From the NCBI GenBank assembly GCA_020425885.1, contig JAGQRA010000910.1:1-5691 (forward strand): a stretch of DNA of 5,691 bases, in the 5' to 3' direction. Each line of letters starts with the position of its first letter. Positions within the stretch are counted from its first letter, which is position 1. Of this stretch, positions 1 to 5,691 are shown one piece after another. Made by a program: the position numbers and the translations under genes. The notes below the pieces were generated by a model that was not told where the DNA came from, searched no databases, and worked only from the letters and a program-made list of their open reading frames with translations. This DNA comes from Planctomycetota bacterium (GTDB lineage: Bacteria > Planctomycetota > UBA1135 > UBA2386).

Positions 1-1925
<1,925 letters not shown>

Positions 1926-1931
1926 GGACGG

Positions 1932-1960
1932 GGTGGGCCGAGCGGCCACCTGGAGCCCAC
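1932..1960 (+). other. Alternative hairpins just after guaA, no T-run
   Basis: Bases 1932-1939 (GGTGGGCC) can pair with 1944-1950 (GGCCACC), with one bulged G and a GAGC loop. As an alternative, GTGGGC at 1933-1938 pairs perfectly with GCCCAC at 1955-1960. The two structures exclude each other. Neither is followed by a run of T, so this is at best a weak or factor-assisted end signal for guaBA transcripts. It may also be chance pairing in G+C-rich DNA. Confidence 0.3.
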
Positions 1961-2038
1961 GCCACCGACGCATAGGAGGACTCCCTAGCGGAAAATCAGC
2001 GGCAAGTCGGAGGCCCCCGGAATCCGAACTCTGGGTGG

Positions 2039-2076
2039 CGACAGCGGGGGCCGCTGTCGACCGGAGAACGTCGACA
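2039..2076 (+). promoter_or_regulatory. Overlapping inverted repeats in the cheW leader
   Basis: CGACAGCGG (2039-2047) and CCGCTGTCG (2051-2059) form a perfect 9-bp inverted repeat around a GGG loop. TGTCGAC (2055-2061) also pairs with GTCGACA (2070-2076) across an 8-base loop, giving a 7-bp stem that shares bases 2055-2059 with the first. The two stems are mutually exclusive and sit directly upstream of the cheW ribosome-binding site. The pairing is visible; a role as an operator, attenuator or translation switch is only a guess. Confidence 0.35.
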
Positions 2077-2082
2077 ACCGTT

Positions 2083-2090
2083 GAGGGAGA
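2083..2090 (+). promoter_or_regulatory. Ribosome-binding site of cheW
   Basis: GAGGGAGA lies 7 bases before ATG 2098. It decides the start, because the cheW frame stays open far upstream, into the end of guaA, and contains a possible GTG at 2035 without any such site in front of it. Confidence 0.75.
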
Positions 2091-2097
2091 GCCAACC

Positions 2098-2679
2098 ATG
2101 ACCCAGAGCACGATCGGTTCCTCGGAGCCGGACGCCATTGGCACAGCCGAACCGCCGCCGCGACCTGCCGCGAAGGAGCAGGTCACCCCGTCCTCCGCCG
2201 TCGCGGCCAAGAACTCGCGCAATGATGGCAAGACCTTCCAGATCGTCAGCTTCCGCCTCGGCGGTGAGGAGTACGGCGTCGACATCATGTCGGTGCAGGA
2301 GATCATCCTGGTCGGCCAGATCACGCAGGTGCCGGAAGTGCCGCCGCACGTCCTCGGCGTGATCAACCTGCGCGGCAACGTGATCCCGATCGTGAACCTC
2401 AGGCGCCGCTTCGGCATGCCCGAGAAGGCCAGCGACGAGGAGACGCGCATCGTCGTCATGAACATCGGTGGCCGCACGGTCGGTGCCGTGGTCGACGGCG
2501 TCAGCGAGGTGCTGAGGTTGTCGCATGACGACATGTCGCCGCCGCCGACGACGCTCGGCGGGGCCGGCAAGGACTACGTGATCGGGTTGGCGCGCCGGAA
2601 CGACCGGCTGCTGATCCTGCTGGACATGGCTCGGCTGCTGGGCAGCGCCGAGGTCGACCAAGTGAACACGACGGAGTGA
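2098..2679 (+). CDS. cheW: CheW chemotaxis coupling protein
   Basis: CheW is the cytoplasmic adaptor that links chemoreceptors to the CheA kinase. The protein has 193 residues. The SH3-like CheW fold begins near residue 46 (FQIVSFRLGGEEYGVDI) and runs to about 182. It includes the VQEII strand (66-70) and the highly conserved GVINLRGNVIPIVNLR stretch (87-102), whose Arg92 matches the receptor/kinase-interface Arg of the family. The first 45 residues or so are rich in Pro, Ala, Ser and charged residues and look disordered; E. coli CheW lacks such a tail. A single CheW domain is present, with no receiver attached. The gene is 172 bases after guaA and only 12 bases before the receptor gene, so cheW-mcp-cheA probably form one transcript. 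The start is set by the ribosome-binding site at 2083-2090. Identification rests on whole-domain similarity and is secure. Confidence 0.96.
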   Translation: MTQSTIGSSEPDAIGTAEPPPRPAAKEQVTPSSAVAAKNSRNDGKTFQIVSFRLGGEEYGVDIMSVQEIILVGQITQVPEVPPHVLGVINLRGNVIPIVNLRRRFGMPEKASDEETRIVVMNIGGRTVGAVVDGVSEVLRLSHDDMSPPPTTLGGAGKDYVIGLARRNDRLLILLDMARLLGSAEVDQVNTTE

Positions 2680-2684
2680 GGGGA
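2679..2684 (+). promoter_or_regulatory. Ribosome-binding site of the mcp gene
   Basis: AGGGGA overlaps the last base of the cheW stop and lies 7 bases before ATG 2692. This favours ATG 2692 over the in-frame ATG at 2710, which has no purine-rich site at the right distance. Confidence 0.7.
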
Positions 2685-2691
2685 AGAGACG

Positions 2692-4083
2692 ATGACTACC
2701 AATGACACGATGACTGCAGAAGAGACCCGTACGACGGAGACCGAGGAGCAGAAGGTGCTCGAGGCCGCGCGGCGCGCCGCCGACGCCATGGACTCGGTCG
2801 CCACCAACGTCCTGATCTGCGACGCGGACTTCAACATCACCTACGGCAACAAGAAGTCGAAGGACACCCTGCGCCTGCTCGAGCCGATCCTGATCGAGAA
2901 GTTCGGCATCCGCTCCGACCAGGTGTTCGGCATGAACATCGATCGTTTCCATGCCAACTCGTCGCACCAGCGCAAGCTGCTGCAATCGCTGCGCGGTCGC
3001 AACCACACCGCCGAGTTCATGCTCGGCAAGGACTACATCGCGCTCAGCGCCGCCGGGCTGTTCGACGCGGACGGCAACTTCGACGGCGCGGTCGTCAACT
3101 GGGAGGTCGTCACCGAACAGAAGCGGATCGCCGCCGAGATCGAACGCAAGGCGCGCGAGGAGGCCGAGACCGCCGCCGAGCTGCGCAAGAAGGTCGACAT
3201 CCTGCTGCAGGTCGTCGACAGCGCCGCCCGCGGCGATCTGACCGTTGCCCACGAGGTCGGCGGCCAGGATCCGATCGGCCAGCTCGGCGAGGGCCTGAGC
3301 CGCATGATCGGCGATCTGCGCAACATCATCGTGCAGATCAAGCAGGGCAGCGAGCAGTTCAGCGTCAGCGCCGGCACGATCAGCAACGCCTCGAGCAGCC
3401 TGTCGGAGTCGGCCCAGACCAACGCCGCGACCGTCGAGGAGATGACGGCATCGGTCGATCAGCTGACCGAGAGCATCCGCCTGATCGCCTCGAATGCCGG
3501 CGACGCCAACCGTCTCGCCGACGAGACCAACGTCCGTGCCCGGGCCGGCGGCCAGGCGGTCGACCGTTCGATCGCGGCGATGGAGGAGATCAACCGCTCG
3601 AGCGAGCGCATCAGCGAGATCATCCAGGTGATCAGCGAGATCGCCAGCCAGACCAACCTGCTGGCCCTCAACGCCGCGATCGAGGCGGCGCGCGCTGGCG
3701 AGCACGGCCTCGGCTTCGCGGTCGTCGCCGACGAGGTGCGCAAGCTGGCCGAGCGCAGCAGCGAGGCAGCCAAGCAGATCACGACGCTGATCCGCGAGTC
3801 GACGCAACGCGTCGTCGAGGGCACCAAGCTGTCGCAGCAGACCGGCGAATCGCTGAAGGAGATCATCGGCGGCGTGCAGGATACGGCGCAGTCGATCGCC
3901 CAGATCGCGACCGCGACCGATCAGCAGTCGGCGACGGCGACCGAGGTCGGACGGGCGATCCAGAACGTCGCCAAGCTGACCGAAGGCAACTCGACCAGCG
4001 CCAGCGACATGGCCGCCTCGGCCGAGGAGCTGTCGGCGCAGGCGATCGCGATGAAGGAGCTGGTCCGCCGCTTCTCCATCTGA
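2692..4083 (+). CDS. Soluble PAS-containing methyl-accepting chemotaxis protein
   Basis: This is a chemoreceptor of 463 residues with no hydrophobic segment long enough to cross the membrane, so it is probably cytoplasmic. Residues about 28-145 form a PAS-like sensor ([14 protein letters not shown], then [12 protein letters not shown] at 86-97, ending in [12 protein letters not shown]). A charged helix (145-167) leads into a HAMP-like segment (about 162-217, with ARGDLTV at 179-185). The rest is the MCP signalling hairpin; its tip at about 316-345 contains [13 protein letters not shown] and [15 protein letters not shown], followed by [11 protein letters not shown]. Candidate methylation sites fit the family consensus at E249/E250 ([10 protein letters not shown]) and Q411/Q412, with a near match at E445/E446. 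The C-terminus (LVRRFSI) lacks the NWETF-type pentapeptide that tethers CheR/CheB in enteric receptors. The gene lies between cheW and cheA, so it is the likely partner of that kinase. The PAS ligand is unknown; a redox, gas or small-molecule cue is possible. Confidence 0.95.
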   Translation: MTTNDTMTAEETRTTETEEQKVLEAARRAADAMDSVATNVLICDADFNITYGNKKSKDTLRLLEPILIEKFGIRSDQVFGMNIDRFHANSSHQRKLLQSLRGRNHTAEFMLGKDYIALSAAGLFDADGNFDGAVVNWEVVTEQKRIAAEIERKAREEAETAAELRKKVDILLQVVDSAARGDLTVAHEVGGQDPIGQLGEGLSRMIGDLRNIIVQIKQGSEQFSVSAGTISNASSSLSESAQTNAATVEEMTASVDQLTESIRLIASNAGDANRLADETNVRARAGGQAVDRSIAAMEEINRSSERISEIIQVISEIASQTNLLALNAAIEAARAGEHGLGFAVVADEVRKLAERSSEAAKQITTLIRESTQRVVEGTKLSQQTGESLKEIIGGVQDTAQSIAQIATATDQQSATATEVGRAIQNVAKLTEGNSTSASDMAASAEELSAQAIAMKELVRRFSI

Positions 4084-4099
4084 GCAGCAGCGTGCGTAC

Positions 4100-4122
4100 C
4101 GCCCCGGCGCGGTGCCGGGGCG
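4100..4122 (+). other. 9-bp perfect hairpin between mcp and cheA
   Basis: CGCCCCGGC (4100-4108) and GCCGGGGCG (4114-4122) pair without mismatch around a 5-base GCGGT loop. It lies 16 bases after the receptor stop and 27 bases before the cheA start. The following bases are CATTCGAC with no T-run, so it is not a classical intrinsic terminator. It could be a partial terminator or an RNA stability or processing element that sets receptor/kinase stoichiometry; that role is inferred. Confidence 0.55.
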
Positions 4123-4134
4123 CATTCGACGAGC

Positions 4135-4139
4135 AGGGA
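4135..4139 (+). promoter_or_regulatory. Ribosome-binding site of cheA (weak, long spacing)
   Basis: AGGGA is the only purine-rich site before cheA and lies 10 bases upstream of ATG 4150, slightly longer than for the two genes before it. It would support weaker initiation of the kinase than of the receptor, consistent with arrays needing less CheA than receptor. Confidence 0.5.
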
Positions 4140-4149
4140 TACAGACATC

Positions 4150-5691
4150 ATGAGCGGCGACCCAGCGAATCTCGACCTCGTGGCCGACTACCTCGGCGAA
4201 GCGCACGACTACCTCGACACCCTCAACCGGATCCTGCTCGAGCTGTCGGACAAGAAGGGGGGGTGGCCTTCGGAGACGGTCAACGAGCTGTTCCGTTGCG
4301 CGCACTCGTTGAAGGGGCTGTCGGCCTGCTTCGGCTTCGATCGTTCGAACAAGGTCACGCATGAACTCGAGAGCCTGCTGGTGCTGGTGCGCGACGGCAA
4401 GATCGCGCCCGATACCAAGGTGGTGCGGGCGCTGTTCGGCGCCATCGACCTCGTCACCCACCTGACGGGTGAGATCGCCGCCGGTTGCCGCGAGACCGCC
4501 GACATCGAGCTCGTGCTCAACGATCTGCGCCAGGCCGAGGTCAGCGGCGCGCCGGCAGCGGGCGATGCACCGGAGTCCCAGGTGCAGGATGCCGGCTCCG
4601 GTCGCGAGCCGAAGAGGCCCGAGCCGGTCGTCGCCGTCGCGGCTGGGAAGCCGGGCGCCAACGAGACCGTACGCGTTCGCATGGACCGGCTCGACCGCAT
4701 GGTCAATCTGACCGGTGAGCTCGTCATCGCACGCTCGCGCTTCCAGATCGTGACCAACCACCTGCGTTCGTTGCACCATCTCGGCGAGCTGGTCAGCGCG
4801 GCCCGCGAGCTGCGCGAGGACATCGAACATGCCGTGGGCAAGGGCGAACCCCGCACCGCCGAGCGGCTGGTCGGGATCCTGGAACGGCTCCGGGTCCGGG
4901 CCGAGACCCTGACCGATGGCATGAGCGAGTTCGGCGACCTCGGCCGCTCGCTGCGCGATCTCGAAGAGGCGGCCTACGATCTCGACGGCATCACGTCGGG
5001 CATCCACGAGGCGGTGCTGCAGCTGCGCATGGTGCCGCTCGACACCGTGTTCCGCCGCCTGCAGCGGACGGTGCACGACACGGCCGAGCTGCTCGGCAAG
5101 CGCATCGATCTGGATCTCGACGGCGGCGAGACCCAGATCGACAAGCGCATGGCCGACGAGCTCGTCAATCCGATGGTTCACATCCTGCGCAACGCCGCCG
5201 ACCACGGCATCGAGTCGATGTCGGCGCGCATGGCCGCGGGCAAGTCGGGTCGTGGTCTGATCCGTGTCGCGAGCCGTCAGCAGGGCAGTTCGGTCGTGAT
5301 CGAGATCGAAGACGACGGCGCCGGGATCGACCCCGAACGGGTCGCCGACAAGGCGATCGAGAAGGGGATCGTCACCGCCGAGGCGGTGGCGGCGATGTCG
5401 ACCGATCAGGTGCGGCGCCTGGTGCTGGCGCCGGGATTCTCGACCGCGGCCGCGGTCACGGACATCTCGGGTCGCGGCATGGGGATGGACATCGTCGAGA
5501 GCACGATCAAGCGGCTGCGCGGCTCGCTCGATCTCACCTCCGAGGTCGGCCGGGGCACGCGGTTCACGATCACCTTGCCGCCGAGCATGTCGATCCTGAG
5601 CAGCCTGCTCATCGAGGTTCGCGGCACCACGTTCGCGCTGCCGATGACCGAGGTCCGCGAGATCATCGAGCTGACCCGGATGCGCATCCAC
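4150..5691 (+). CDS. cheA: CheA histidine kinase, N-terminal 514 residues (3' end outside window)
   Basis: CheA is the cytoplasmic kinase that autophosphorylates and passes phosphate to response regulators under receptor/CheW control. The Hpt (P1) domain, about residues 5-125, has the phospho-acceptor His52 in AHSLKG. A Pro/Ala/Gly-rich linker (131-171) stands where many CheAs have the P2 regulator-docking domain; no P2 is visible. P3 starts at about 172 with MDRLDRMVNLTGELVIARS and reaches QLRMVPLD (291-298). The span from TGELVI to RMVP is about 109 residues against about 51 in E. coli CheA, so P3 is enlarged. The ATPase (P4) shows an N box with H344, R347, N348, D351, H352 and G353, then a DDGAGID box (388-394), GFST (429-432), GRGMGMD (441-447) and GRGTRF (467-472). 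The CheW-like P5 domain begins at about 480 and is cut by the window end, so any C-terminal receiver cannot be seen. The start is ATG 4150. Confidence 0.95.
   Translation, partial: MSGDPANLDLVADYLGEAHDYLDTLNRILLELSDKKGGWPSETVNELFRCAHSLKGLSACFGFDRSNKVTHELESLLVLVRDGKIAPDTKVVRALFGAIDLVTHLTGEIAAGCRETADIELVLNDLRQAEVSGAPAAGDAPESQVQDAGSGREPKRPEPVVAVAAGKPGANETVRVRMDRLDRMVNLTGELVIARSRFQIVTNHLRSLHHLGELVSAARELREDIEHAVGKGEPRTAERLVGILERLRVRAETLTDGMSEFGDLGRSLRDLEEAAYDLDGITSGIHEAVLQLRMVPLDTVFRRLQRTVHDTAELLGKRIDLDLDGGETQIDKRMADELVNPMVHILRNAADHGIESMSARMAAGKSGRGLIRVASRQQGSSVVIEIEDDGAGIDPERVADKAIEKGIVTAEAVAAMSTDQVRRLVLAPGFSTAAAVTDISGRGMGMDIVESTIKRLRGSLDLTSEVGRGTRFTITLPPSMSILSSLLIEVRGTTFALPMTEVREIIELTRMRIH

Noticed and set aside
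1932..1960. Intrinsic terminator after guaA
   Set aside because: Stems exist, but no T-run follows, so I list only the pairing and do not call a terminator.
1926..2097. Promoter (sigma-70, sigma-28 or sigma-54 type) ahead of cheW
   Set aside because: I looked for TTGACA/TATAAT, TAAA-GCCGATAA and TGGCAC-TTGC patterns and found no pair with acceptable match and spacing. GAAAAT at 1991-1996 has no -35 partner.
1996..5691. Antisense open frame of 1231 codons on the - strand, opposite cheW, mcp and cheA
   Set aside because: It runs opposite three genes with clear conserved domains, is rich in His/Asp/Arg/Gln/Leu as expected from the complement of G+C-rich codons, and shows no recognisable fold. 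Stop-poor antisense frames are normal at this base composition.

Overview
The window is G+C-rich (roughly two thirds by eye), densely coding, and every supported gene is on the + strand. Codon use favours G/C at third positions. The proteins resemble Proteobacteria or Myxococcota-like Gram-negatives, but I cannot fix the class from this fragment. I see no tRNA, rRNA, CRISPR array, insertion sequence or phage-like segment.

Region 1 (1-1925) is a guaB-guaA purine operon. The 3' end of IMP dehydrogenase overlaps the start of a complete GMP synthase by four bases (ATGA). Together they convert IMP to XMP to GMP. The guaB fragment is unusual: its catalytic flap carries a tandem [12 protein letters not shown] hexapeptide, which duplicates the Arg-Tyr pair of the active site.

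Region 2 (1926-2097) is a 172-base gap. It has no clear promoter and no terminator with a T-run, but it contains several inverted repeats and an orphan AGGAGG.

Region 3 (2098-5691) is a chemosensory cluster: cheW, a soluble PAS-HAMP-like-MCP receptor, and cheA, which is cut by the window end. The receptor has no membrane segment, so it probably forms a cytoplasmic array with this CheW and CheA. CheA has one Hpt domain, a short linker where the P2 domain would be, and a dimerization (P3) region about 58 residues longer than in E. coli CheA. No response regulator, CheR or CheB lies inside the window. The output could be motility or another process, and the downstream genes would decide that.

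The genes are ordinary family members. The points most worth a second look are the duplicated IMPDH flap motif, the enlarged CheA P3, the His-containing PAS motif of the receptor, and the RNA-structure potential in the two intergenic gaps.
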